DNA from: Margaritispora aquatica
Lineage: Eukaryota > Ascomycota > Leotiomycetes > Helotiales > Discinellaceae
Assembly (NCBI GenBank): GCA_007644065.1
Contig: VJWN01000011.1
Coordinates: forward strand, 496,001-560,000
Direction: 5' to 3'
Length of the DNA stretch: 64,000 bases
In this document: positions 10,707-22,291 of the stretch, piece by piece
How the letters are laid out: every line of letters begins with the position of its first letter
Numbering within the stretch: the stretch's first letter is position 1
The notes under the pieces: model-generated
The model's input: the letters and a program-made list of their open reading frames with translations, nothing else
The model's database searches: none
Told to the model about the DNA's origin: nothing
Translations under genes and position numbers: made by a program

Positions 10707-12666
10707 ATGTCTTCCTCAGCAGATCTAGGGGTATCGAACGGTCATGCAGATCATGAACATATCCTCCGTCCTAGAGCAGTAAAGCCCATAAATCCAACCG
10801 TGCTGCGTACTACAAAGTCCAGTGAAAATACTCTGCAAGTGATAAATAAGGAACACTTGCTGCAAAATGGCAATGCATCTGGACAAACGAGGCAGGTCTC
10901 TATACTTTATTGACAGATCATCACTAACCATTAATCAGTGGCCGATCAACACCGATTCCAGCAGATGCTCCTCCATCAGTGCAGTCCATATCATCTGCGA
11001 GGAAGCAACTTCGAGCAGAGCAGAGACGCAGATTGTTCCCAACCATCGAATATGCCTCCCGAGTTTCTCACTTCGATCCTAATAGCGACTATAGGGATTT
11101 CCAGGGGTTCTATATTTTGTTCTGGATTGCTCTGACAATAATGATCATCACCACAATGTTGAGGAATATCAAGGACACTGGCTATCCTATGAGGGTCCAA
11201 ATCTGGTCGCTATTTACGCAAGTCTTCCCTTCCTCCTTTTGTAAGGCATTCGACCAACCTGATGAGCTTTGAGGTATCTTGCTCCAGAATATACTCCAAA
11301 TTCATGAGGCACAATTCAAAATCCACAATATAGATCACTGACTCAAATTTCGAAATATAGGGTGAAAGTTTGGGAACTTGCTTTAGCCGATGCATTGATG
11401 GTTGGAAGCACTGCTCTTAGCTTACCTTTGCATGTATTATTCCGAAGCAAGCTAGGAGCGGCACTGGGGTTAAGGTGGTCAACTGGTGGCGTGGCTTTGC
11501 AAAGCATTTATCAGGCATTATGGTTTTCATTTTGGGTCGCGTAAGTACAATTCGATCACCGATATCACCCTGACTGATTATCCGTAAGGTTACCTTTCCT
11601 TCGAAATTGGACTTGGACAGCTCAAGTCTTCTTGATTCTGCACACATTGGTCCTTCTTATGAAGATGCATTCTTATTCATTTTATAATGGTCACTTGAGC
11701 GAAACAGAGCGAAGACTACAGGCTCTCGACGAGCCATCAACTGCCTCCAAGGCACCAGCATATGTCTATCCTAGTGCTGGGCACACACCGACTCTAGAGG
11801 AGCGAGAAAAGAAAGCAGCTGATGAGAATTCCGAATTGGTTCAATTGCGAGAAGATCTTGCTATCGAACTCACATCCCCCATGGGCTCCGTAACCTATCC
11901 CACCAACCTCACAATGGGAAACTACCTAGATTTCCTCTTTTGTCCAACTCTCTGCTACGAGCTCGAGTATCCTCGGACAAGCGGTATAGTTTGGTCAGAG
12001 TTAGGCTACAAGGTCCTTGCAACCTTTGGTGTGATCTTTCTCCTGGTTGTCACTTCCGAAGAATTCATCCTTCCCGTCATGGTCGAGTCTGCATCACGGC
12101 TGGAGTCTGTTACTTCATATTCCGAGAAAGGCCTCATCCTCGCTGAATCTATCTCCCTACTCTTGTGGCCGTTCATGATAACTTTTCTCCTTGTCTTTCT
12201 CGTGATCTTTGAATACGTCCTTGGTGCCTTTGCCGAGATAACCTGTATGTACATCACGTCGCGAACATCGACACAAACTAACAATGGCATAGGTTTTGCA
12301 GACCGTCACTTTTATTCCGACTGGTGGAACAGCACCGACTGGCTCGAGTTCTCCCGTGAATGGAACATTCCTGTCCACCACTTCTTCCGCAGACATGTCT
12401 ACAGCGCATCACGGCCACACATTGGCAGACCTATGGCGACTCTCATTACTTTCCTCATCTCAGCTATCGGTCACGAGATTGTGATGGCTTGTATCACGAA
12501 GAAAATCCGAGGCTATGGGTTTCTAGCTCAGATGAGTCAGCTTCCAATCGTGATGCTCCAGCGTACGAAGTGGGTGAAGGGGAAGAAGGTCCTGAACAAT
12601 GTGTGTTTCTGGTGTAGTATGATTTTGGGATTGAGTATGATGTGCTCGCTTTACGTCCTTTGTTGA
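10707..12666 (+). CDS. ARE2: Sterol O-acyltransferase (ACAT/ARE type, MBOAT family)
   Basis: Five exons (10707-10891, 10939-11217, 11361-11540, 11589-12244, 12293-12666) give 557 residues. ARE enzymes are ER membrane proteins that esterify sterols with fatty acyl-CoA for lipid-droplet storage. Seen: multiple hydrophobic segments, the MBOAT signature FYSDWWN, and the conserved catalytic histidine in LISAIGHEIVMA. The block MKMHSYSFYNGHLS also matches the family. Introns 1 and 2 (10892-10938 and 11218-11360) both need GC donors (AG|GCAGGT and AC|GCAAGT); the nearby GT sites give the wrong frame. Intron 3 is 11541-11588. Intron 4 (12245-12292, 48 nt) is in frame without a stop, so retention would add 16 residues just before FADRHFYSDWWN. 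I cannot separate ARE1 from ARE2; filamentous fungi often have one gene. Confidence 0.92.
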
Positions 12667-15600
12667 GAGTGGTGCTCGCATCGAGTTGGCGCATAACATT
12701 ATCATTGTACGGGCATAGGAAGCGGTTGTATACTTTAGACTTTCATTCGAGATACCCTGTAATAGATTTCTCTTCTCCGTTCACCTCACTTTATTCTTAT
12801 ATGAATTGACTATTTGTCGTCGGAGGCACCCACATTCACGCAACTGCTTGTTCATATCACACATACCTATGCTCCCAGAGGTATGTGCCTTATCCACTCC
12901 TGTCCCTCGTACTCAGGCTGATCAACTCTCGCGCCATCTTCAGTATCAGAATTTATCAAACCAGCGAACACTTCGCATTCGGTATGGATGATTTTGGAAA
13001 TCAGTTCCACAGTCGCTAGCAATTGGGTATCGGCAGAACTAATCTCACTCGCTCCATTTGAAGGCATTTCTACCTAGTTGATGCGAATTGAGGTAAGCTA
13101 GATGATGATTCACAGCTTATCCGATCAACAAAACCATCGTCACAAGCTGCTTTACTTGTTTTCAGAGCCATGGATGCACCAGATATCGACCACGTCCGAT
13201 TCACAACCCTTGAGCTTACCCGGCAGCTGTACAGACTAAAGCACCGAACTTTCTAGCTAACCTTTCACCATTCTAAAGCGGAGGACAACCAGATATCTTA
13301 CTAGTCCATAAATAGCAGTTTATTAGCTCTTAGAGATCTTAGAGCTCGCGGAGACTGCGCAACATGAGGTGGAAGAGCGAGGAGCGGAGAGCGAACGGAT
13401 TCTTGGCTTGTAGGAATTTTTGAGGGTGAGGACATGTGCTTTTGCCCTCCGGTTGCGATGAAACTTAGATGCTGATGATTACGCGGCTCGTCTGCCTGGG
13501 AGATGAGTTGAGATGAGTGTTTTGGGTGGCGGTGGCGACGGCGACGGCGACGAGGTTGGTGTAGGTGTGGGTGTGTGAGTGTGGGTGGGTGAGATTGTGA
13601 GTCACAGCAAAGGTGAGGGGAAGATCAAGGCACCTGGTTGTGCTTGGAGGACTTGGATTCGGGTAGGGTTGATGGGTGGGTGGATTGGTCTGAGTGTACG
13701 AAAGAGTATGAGTGTGATGGGAAGGGAGAGTGATGGGAGAGTCTGTGATAAGACGGGGTAATGTCACAGGAGTCAAGGGATGGGAGAGGATAGAGGTCAA
13801 TCAACGTACAAAAATACTTATTTCTTGTATCGAATTCTAGGTACTGTTGTGATATCCTGCTTCCAAAGTACCTTATGAGCACCTAGCTACAATCAACTTT
13901 TGAATCCACATGCCATAACCTTAACCATGAACTATTGTCGTATTGTTTTTTCTCATATACACATATAGGATATTCACAATACCTCAACGATTAAAATACA
14001 GCCTTCAACACAGTCAATCAATCAATCTATGGAGAGCTAGAACGTCATGTAATCTTAGTTCTAGATGAACCTCTCTACCGCGAGACCTCCTTCAGATATT
14101 AAAAATGACGCAATTACAAACAAACATACTTTGCTTGCCCTTACCTGGACAAGAGTCAGAAAGAAAAACTGCTCTCCAGAAAGGACGTAAGCATCACCCA
14201 TGTGTAGCAAGATTGTTAGACATTGTGTCCTCGAATAGGTTGGTAGGTACCGACTCAAATTGAATCGAGACTGCACATCCGCTACCACTGTCCAGAGTAT
14301 GTCGCAACCACTCTGTATCTTTATGCAAGATATATGTTAGCTTGTGATATCTCGCAATAGTCATGTATATGATGACTCGTTTACGTCCTTGAGCAGTGTC
14401 CACCGGTTTCGTCGTAGAGTAGCGCGTAGCTAGTTGTTAAAGACTTCAAATTCAAATTCAAATTCTTCAAACATATATCTGACAATGCCCAACATATTCA
14501 ATGGGAGGCTTCCAGAAAAGAAGCGTAATTATAGCGTAGATTGCCATCCCATCCTCCTTCGAGCCAAATCATATAATAGTCAACTCACTTTCATGGCCAG
14601 CTGGCACCGTCCGCTCACATTGTGAGATTGTGGATTTTTGTGAGAATTGAAATCTGGAACTACCTACCTTACGTATAGCATCTGAAATATAAACTGTGCA
14701 GAGGGCCATTATCCTGTACTAGACCTCACATGTGAGTATTTTACCTATTCTCAAGCCTAAGTGAGATCGAGAAATCGTGTTTCAAACCCCCTACCTGCCT
14801 GTGCTCCTTTATTCGCACCCTAACACCAATCTTCCACGCTGCAATCCTCCCCTCCCTAATCTACCTACCTACCTACCTACCTCCCTCCCTCCATCACTGC
14901 ATCACTCCCATCATACGCTGGTCGTGCGTCAAAAGACACATAAAGGCACACAGAGTTACAGACGGATAACGTACCAAGCAGGAAGCTACTCCGCAGATGG
15001 ACGAACAGCTTCGTCTCCTTTACCGAATCAGCACATCAGTGGCCTCTGTTGGTGAACTTCCAACCTACCATAAGAACTGTAGAATCACAATGTCTCTGCC
15101 GAAACGGGTGGTTTGTGCTGGGTGAAGACAGTAGGAACGGCACCAAGTGAAAGGACATGTCCCTCTATTCCAGCGGACGACTATCCATCTCGAAAGCATA
15201 CCTAAGGTACTCTGTAGGTCAGTTGCATACACCATCCCAAATGAAGAATAACCTTCCTGGCGTACTATCATGATTCCCTAACTTACCAAATAAAATGTCC
15301 CTGAACAGAAGCAAATTCAAATCACGAGGCAAAATTGTAAAATGTAAGAATGGTTTGTAAAGCTTGAATGTATTGCACAATGTGCATATATGTACTGCTA
15401 AATAAAAGCAGTACCAGAGAGAAGCAAACGCATGCAAATCTCGACGAAAGCGAAGTAGATATCGATTCGTCTGCTGCTGCTGCTACTGTTGCCTCTTCAT
15501 GATCATTACCTCGTTATCTCATAACAAATCATCTGTTCCGCGCTTCACAACACCTCGTCCCCTCATCTCATCCCCACACCTCAATTTGGCTCGACTCAAC

Positions 15601-16065
15601 CTCAACCTCACCCTCACCCATGAAAATACACCAAAAACGCCAAAAGTCTGCGCACCCCAAAGGAGTGTCGTCTCGACTACCAAAGCCGTGTAAAGTACAA
15701 CCAAAAATAAACGAATGCCACACCAATGGATGATGCCATGATATAAACGAATGACAAGCCGCCAAAGCAGCAACGGAAAACTATCAAAACTGCCTCCCAA
15801 TGCAATGCGAGCTACCTAGCTCGCTCTCATCTGCTTGATGTCCAAATAGGTGGGTGCAGCTATCGTTCATAAAGGAAAAAAGTTGTAGTAGTATAAAAAG
15901 CGGCAGTAAGAGACCTCCGCATAAAGAAAAAAGTAATTCGTTACTGTGACAGAGTTTTCGTAGATTATTACATGACTGTGATCAGATCTCATCTTTCGGG
16001 TGCAACCATGCTTCTATGCTCATGGCAGAGCTCGGTCAACCAGGAAAGAAGGAAAATTGATACGA
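12667..16065. other. Gene-poor spacer of 3.4 kb
   Basis: No gene is supported. Open frames here are short, overlap on opposite strands, or depend on low-complexity sequence (GT-rich near 13560-13600, CA-rich on the other strand). Simple repeats occur at 14861-14892 (CTAC then CTCC units) and 15471-15484 (CTG units). It holds the 3' UTRs of the two flanking genes. Confidence 0.5.
14861..14892. repeat. Microsatellite (CTAC)5 followed by (CTCC)3
   Basis: Perfect tandem CTAC units run directly into CTCC units. Confidence 0.9.
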
Positions 16066-17925
16066 TCAGCCATAAGCGTGCATCTCGGATCTACCTTGAG
16101 ATGTGTAGTATGGATCTCTAAGAGGACGCTCATAGCTACTGGGTCGCTGAGCAAAGCTCACGTGCTCCGCAGTATACTCAGGTGAAAATTGAATATTGCC
16201 ACTAGGATACACTCGAGTGCTTGTTTCTCGACTTAGCTTGGGTCGAGCTGTCAAGATGATAGGTGTTGGAGCCTCGGGGGCAACATAGTAGCTCGTACTG
16301 CGACTGGTGTTGCGAGGTCTTGCCTCATTTGACGTATTGCGTGTCAATGGAGGCATGCGTTGTGGCGACTCGTCTCGAACGCGAGGCTCGCGGACGACAT
16401 ATTGCTCATTGAGACTATGTAAGTCAGCACGATGACGAGTTGTGATTGGTACCGGCTTGGCACGGAGAGATTCTGCGTCGATGGTGTATCGAGTCTGTCG
16501 CTCATTTGGTGTTCGATTAGGACTCGCTGAGGCTCGAGGATAGTATTGACGATCAATATCTGCCTCCAAAGGCGAGACTTCCCGTTTCAGGCCGCTACTC
16601 CGATGCTCTCGTTCACGTGGGTAGTCCCCATTTGTAAAGGTTTGTGCTCTTGGGAGACCTGGGACGGGCGGTGCAGGTTGGCTTCGATAATTGTCTTGTG
16701 TCTGTGATCGACTAGGGGGTTTCTCTCTTGGAAGCTCTCGTGAGAGATTTGGTGGCGCAGAATTCTGTGTATGCAAAGTAGGCTTCCTCATCATAGGTGG
16801 TGTAGGTTCAACAATGAATGGCGCCTCTTTGTGGTGTGAAGGCGATCTTCGGGATCTTGATCTGTCTCTTCGAACTGGAGTCTCGGAGGTACGTCTCGGT
16901 GCAGAGGATCGTCGTGGGGAGTCTTCGTCACTATACTCCTGTGGTGTCGTAGCATAGCGAATGTTGTACTCCCGAGTGGTGGTAGTGGGAGGTGCAGCGT
17001 AAGTCTCGGCTCTCCGCATACTGGGCTGCTGGAAAGAAGGAGATTCTTCAGCTGCTCCCTTTCGGCGCGCAGCTTGCATGTACTTTCCAGCAAATGCCAT
17101 ATGGTCATCCCATTTTGCATCCATTGGTGCAGGCTTCGTGCTTGCTCGAGCAGCCTCAGCAGCGCGATTATGCTCATCTTCCATCCTTTGGCGGCTCGAC
17201 TTCTTTTCCGATGATCTGGGAGAAAGATCCTCATCCGTCTCGTCTTCGACGAATGGCCCAGATGTTCGATTGCGCTTGTCATCTGTGCCTCGTCGCTTCT
17301 CCTTGTCTCTTGACTTCTTCTTCTCGCTGTGAACACGTTTAGCCTCCTTCTCTCGCGCTCGCATCATTTTCTCCTCCTCATCTCTCCTGATATATTCTGC
17401 TCGTTCTGCGCGGCTCCGTAGCTCCTCCTTTTCAGCAGCTCGTCTTCTGTCTCGATCTGTCGAAGAATCATAGCTCGCGGATTTCTTGGGTTGGTGGCGG
17501 CTTTCTTCGTACATGATATCTTCGTATGACCGTGGAACAGGTCCATGGGAATACACCTTGGGTGTGTGTGGTTGTGGTTGCGAACGGCTGTACGAGTTTG
17601 GCCGAGGCTCAGCTGTCTTGACTTCATACTCAAATGGGTTACTCCTGGGCGTTGGGTTTCCCCTTCCCATCTCTTTCCTGAGCTCATACAACTTGACTTG
17701 TTCATCGTACTGTAGCCTCTTGTTGTCGTCACTGAGTAACTCGTATGCTTGTTGTACCTTCTGGAACTCATCTTGCTTGATGGCTTTCAAGGCTGCGTCT
17801 TGGACCTTGTCGGGATGACACTTGAGGACAAGTTTTCGATGCGCGCTTCGGATCTCTGCGAGTTTTGCATCCTTTGATACTCCTAGAAGTTTGTATGGAT
17901 CTGGTGATAATGGCATAGACGACAT
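16066..17925 (-). CDS. J-domain (DnaJ/Hsp40) protein with long disordered tail
   Basis: A single exon of 619 residues. Residues about 9-75 are a J domain: DPYKLLGVSKDAKLAEIRSA, the diagnostic HPD motif in KCHPDK, and helix IV ending YELLSDDNKRLQYDE. J domains stimulate ATP hydrolysis by Hsp70. The rest has no zinc finger or client-binding CTD, so this is a class III (type C) J protein. Residues about 150-235 are a highly charged Arg/Glu/Lys helix, possibly a coiled coil. The remaining 380 residues are disordered and rich in Arg, Ser, Pro and Thr. The partner and client are not predictable. Start is the first ATG (17925); a second Met lies three residues on. Confidence 0.9.
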   Translation of the reverse strand: MSSMPLSPDPYKLLGVSKDAKLAEIRSAHRKLVLKCHPDKVQDAALKAIKQDEFQKVQQAYELLSDDNKRLQYDEQVKLYELRKEMGRGNPTPRSNPFEYEVKTAEPRPNSYSRSQPQPHTPKVYSHGPVPRSYEDIMYEESRHQPKKSASYDSSTDRDRRRAAEKEELRSRAERAEYIRRDEEEKMMRAREKEAKRVHSEKKKSRDKEKRRGTDDKRNRTSGPFVEDETDEDLSPRSSEKKSSRQRMEDEHNRAAEAARASTKPAPMDAKWDDHMAFAGKYMQAARRKGAAEESPSFQQPSMRRAETYAAPPTTTTREYNIRYATTPQEYSDEDSPRRSSAPRRTSETPVRRDRSRSRRSPSHHKEAPFIVEPTPPMMRKPTLHTQNSAPPNLSRELPREKPPSRSQTQDNYRSQPAPPVPGLPRAQTFTNGDYPREREHRSSGLKREVSPLEADIDRQYYPRASASPNRTPNERQTRYTIDAESLRAKPVPITTRHRADLHSLNEQYVVREPRVRDESPQRMPPLTRNTSNEARPRNTSRSTSYYVAPEAPTPIILTARPKLSRETSTRVYPSGNIQFSPEYTAEHVSFAQRPSSYERPLRDPYYTSQGRSEMHAYG

Positions 17926-20900
17926 GTTGTGGTGTTAATTGAGAAACGAACTGAATCGCTGCTGATATCAGCTGAGTGGCCAACTTGTTGTCGAAAAGCT
18001 ATTGAATGGGTTTGTTTGTTTTGATGGTTGCTCGACGTCTGCGAGGAAGCAAAATCTATTGCATTGTGGCGGTAATGGTGACGGTGTGTGGTGTGTAGGT
18101 ATGTTGATGAACTGGAAAAACGCTGACGAGGAAGCAAAACAAGATGATGTTGAATAGTGTATTAAAAAAGGAGAGAAAGTATGTTGAGAGAAGAAAAGAG
18201 TATTTCGGAACAGGATAGAATGTTTGGATGATTGAAGGACGAGGTTTATCGCGCAGTAGAGGCAAAAGAACAGGACGGGAGCGAGAGCGAGAGCTGAGGT
18301 GGAAGTACTTGAGGGGAGACGCAAATGCAGCGCAAGTACGATACGGTCCGCTATTCGAGGTGTGAGAGGTGTGAGTTGTGATGTTCCTGAATGGGGGTTT
18401 GGATAGGATGGGGTGGAGGGATGATGGTGGTGGTGATGGGTTCCTTTCTCCAATAATGGGTGTGGATTTATTGGGGGTTGAGTGGATCTGGCTTTCTCTG
18501 TTCTCTAGCAGAAACTGGGCTGGACGGGGGCCACCACTACCACTGCCAATACCACCACTGTAACTAGCACAACTACAGTCAGTAACAAATGGCACAACTG
18601 ATTCGACTGGATTCGACTGGTGGATGGATCTTTTTTGGAAAGCAAGACTTGCAGAACTGTTGCAGACCTACGAGATCCCAGTTATCCCAGTTATTCTGTC
18701 CCATGAAATCCAATGAAATCCAATAGAATGACGACAGGGCTTCAAAGGGCCTTCAAAGAGCCTTCAAAGGGCTTAGAATCATGTGGCGAAGTAAAGCCGC
18801 CAGAGACGCAACTCTTTATACGGCAGCCTGGATCATCGCTTAAATCCGTGCGAGTCAGGGCAAAAGCATTCCCTTACTTTCACTCACTTTATCGGGGCAT
18901 CACTTCAGGGCAACAGGGCATCAGAGCTCAGACTTCAGAAGGGGGTACGGAGAAAGACGGCGAAGTCCAGCTTTCAGCGTGCTCAATCGTTACTCAGCGT
19001 TGACCGCAGCAAACTTCTTCGTCAGCAGCGGCAACCAAGCGACTACCAATTGTCCGAGAAGTGACAAATGTTTCTGTTTCATTATCAAAACCTCGGTAAG
19101 AAGCAAGTATATTTTCAGAACTGAGGGCACCCCGAAGAATCAGATCGAAGCACTTGTCGGTTGACCATTATTGTTGTTGTTGATGACGGACTGTGGACTT
19201 TCTGGGCTGTGGATGTGTCCAACGAGGCCAGGCCAGAAAGAAAGCCCACGAAGTGATGTCCAGACAACACAATGAGGCGGTGAATGAGATAGAGGGGAAA
19301 GATGGACGGCGCCCTGTTCCAGATGTTCTCCAATAAGTTGGGTATCCTCAAGCAATGCCTGTCGTTGCAGCATCGAGTCTGTATGGAGTCGGTGATCGGA
19401 AGTCCTGCAAGGCGAGCTTTCGAGGCATATCGAGTGTCAGAAATATAAATGAACTGAAGGGGCCCCACGGGCAATGCATTTCGTAGGATAGATTTCAATA
19501 TCAAGTAGGACTTCAGCGAGCCTTGGATCGCTATGTTGGGAACATATGGCTGGCTGTGTTGGTTGCAACTCAACTGCAAAGGAGCCGAGGATACGGATTG
19601 GTATCTCTTCCAGAAGGATACTGTACCCCGTATTGATCCATCAATGGGCTGACCAGTACAAATCCTTCTCTGAACACTATCTTCTAACTTGACGTGAGCC
19701 TGCAGGGCAACGGAGAGAGAAGGTGAGCTGTGAAAGCCCGGTTGTGGATTCAACAGAGAGTGTGCTGGATCTTGGGAAGCCCTCCTGATCAGAATCTGAT
19801 AAAAACAGAGACAACGATGTCACAAAGCCAGGTCAGTTTTCCGATCGATGACCAGTAATCAGGCCGCAAAACCCTTTGGTAAACCAGTTGACGACATGTA
19901 TGAAAAGATGCAATGATGCACTCGCTAGCTAAGGTACTGTATGATGGCAGGTTTGTTGGCCCAAGACGACTGGGTAAAATCAGGATCACGATCACGATCA
20001 TTCTCAGCTCACAAGACGAGTCTACCGCCGATGAATATTGACAGGTAGACAACACCACTCTTGTCCACTTCAAACCACATCATCTTAGAACGATCTCAGA
20101 GCGGATGGCAGAAGAATTCGAGACTTCATTGGTGAGGCTGGGCCAGTGAGAAGAATGGATGGGTCTAGGACTGCATGAGAATCCACCACCACCTGCACGC
20201 TTCGACAAGAAGAGAGAACGGCGATCATTGTCACTCTTTGCACAGCCATGAACTAACGACCAGCCAAGTCCCTTGGGATTCGTAGACAATTATAAGCGCG
20301 TAACTTCAAAGACAAAGTAGAGTTAAAGCCTTAAGTAAGTGTGATATCGAAATCAGTCGAACTCGATCACAGCCTTGTGCAAAGTTGAGATGGGGGCTGC
20401 AGCAAAAGAGCAGAAGCAACCAGGGACGAGCAAGTCAGCACACCCTCACTTTGTGCAACCATGTGCAGAGTTTTGTGCACTTCCACAAGTTGTCCTCTCC
20501 TCGAATGGCCAGCGGGATCTCGACCTCCCATCCCAGAAGTTGTCAGGCTCTTCCCACACTTCCTGCAGCTCATCCCATCCGATGAGCGTTTACACTGGTT
20601 CCTGGCCAATCGGCAAGACGATCCCCCTCAAACGCCAATCGGCAGCATCTCAAATGGTCGTTTCAGCGGTGAACTTTACTCGTCTGACATATCAGCACCA
20701 AGCAAAGTTGAGACCATAAGAAGAGACATGGCACCACGGATGCCCACCCAAAGGTTATCGCGGCCTGTCTGTAGTCTGCAGAACTTGGATGGGATCGAAG
20801 TCAAAGCTTGGACTGGTCTGGTCTGGTCCACGACGCCCACTGAAAGCCCACACCAAACGGAAAGAAAGATCACCTGCAGAGAAACAGACTTGTAAGGTAA

Positions 20901-22291
20901 GGTTATGGGTCGAAGGGTACTGCCGAAGTCGCGTTGCCAATCCTTTCTGTGCAGCACATGTGTATGGCCCACAGCGTTAGCCTTGAGTTTCTTCTTTCAC
21001 TCCCGTGCCATCCAATCCCCTCCTACCCAACCCCTCATTCGTTCTGTATGTGACTTCACACCTCATGGCATCCTGTAACTGGCTGAATATGGTCGAATTA
21101 TTGAAACCAAAAAGCATTTTCTCTCCACCAAGGCTGGCGATAGGTTGTTGAGTTTGAATCTGCCTCAAAGCCTTTTCAGCACCCTTCAAACGAACGACGA
21201 CTGAACCAATCTGTCGCCATCCGCGGGAAGGAGCCTCGTGGTATAATATGTCCCCGCTTTCACCAATCACAGTTACTCAGCTGTGAAGCTGATACGTAGG
21301 TACATAGTGTACGGCATATTCCTCCCGCCAAATATAATACAGGTTGTATGCAAGTGTGGGAAATCTCTCCAATTCAGTTTCATCCTTCGTAATTGAAGCG
21401 TAGTAGCGTGATTAAGCAGTCTAGGTTCCTGCAAAGGAAGCTGTACTCGAACTTCGTACATGAACAGCAACCTCGATGCAGCTATGGATATTTGACAAGG
21501 GAGATTTGTGGTATGCTGTACTTTTCCACCACTGATTGAGTGTCTCTTTGAGACTGTACATGATACATGAGATGAGGGGTACATCAATCGTCGAATCGGA
21601 TAGTGGGGTAAAATGGTAAAGGGCATGATGCGTTCAGTGCGTGGGGTTCAGTCCGGTTGGATTCCCCCACTATCGCACTTCTACCATTCCTCTTTCTCAG
21701 CTCCCTCCACCTGATCAACATCATCGGCAGGTACCATTCCTCTCATTCGTAAATCATCGGAGCCTTCATTCCAAACCTCCAGCGTTCTGCCGGCCAAAGA
21801 GCATCAGGATCTCACGTCTCACGGACTTCCATCCCCTTGCAGATCACAGGTCTTCCACATCATTTTCCCTACGCCTCCAAACGCCGCAATCACGCATCAA
21901 AAGCTCCCGAAGGAAGTACGTATAAGGATGAGTGGATATCGTTGGAAGCGTCTCACCGGGGTCTGTATATCGCCGTCGTAGAAGCAACCTTGTGGTATGC
22001 GGGGTTATGAATCTCTGTCTCAAGCCGATCTGGGGTACCTATCTAAGCGAATTCCTTCAGCACATGACAGATTCAATTGACACTGAGACAACTTTCATGA
22101 TCGATAGATTTGTGGCGGGTGGGGCTTAATTGGTTTTTTTGGTGGTAGAGATATGAGTGATGCTGGTGGATTAATTGGTAATGTTCGAATTCTTCGGGAT
22201 TTGACTGCGAATTCAATTCGTATACCGGTCATGTGATCCTAAGATCACGGGCACGCGGTTCCATCCATTTTAGGTACTTCAAAGAGGCCAA
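17926..22291. other. Gene-poor region upstream of the J-protein gene
   Basis: The first 600 bases probably hold the J-protein promoter and 5' UTR (long stop-free minus frame without ATG). From 18.6 to 22.3 kb I find no supported gene. The longer frames begin with non-ATG codons or overlap one another with no splice partners. Short direct repeats occur at 18600-18620 and 18700-18775. Confidence 0.45.
18700..18778. repeat. Short direct-repeat cluster
   Basis: Tandem copies of ATGAAATCCA are followed by three imperfect copies of the unit GCCTTCAAAG(A/G). A separate doublet ATTCGACTGG lies at about 18601-18620. Function unknown; possibly slippage products in non-coding DNA. Confidence 0.7.

Noticed and set aside
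10896..10938. GT-AG version of sterol acyltransferase intron 1
   Set aside because: It leaves the reading frame wrong for the conserved sequence that follows; the GC donor four bases upstream fits.
18056..18595. 179-codon minus frame upstream of the J-protein gene
   Set aside because: GTG start and low-complexity Ser/Pro/Phe sequence; better explained as 5' UTR or promoter.
19115..19753. 212-codon minus frame
   Set aside because: Starts at TTG with no early ATG, has no recognisable motif, and is overlapped by other frames.
20375..20895. Overlapping plus frames of 114 and 144 codons
   Set aside because: Two frames open over the same bases, with minus-strand frames too; this points to composition, not coding.
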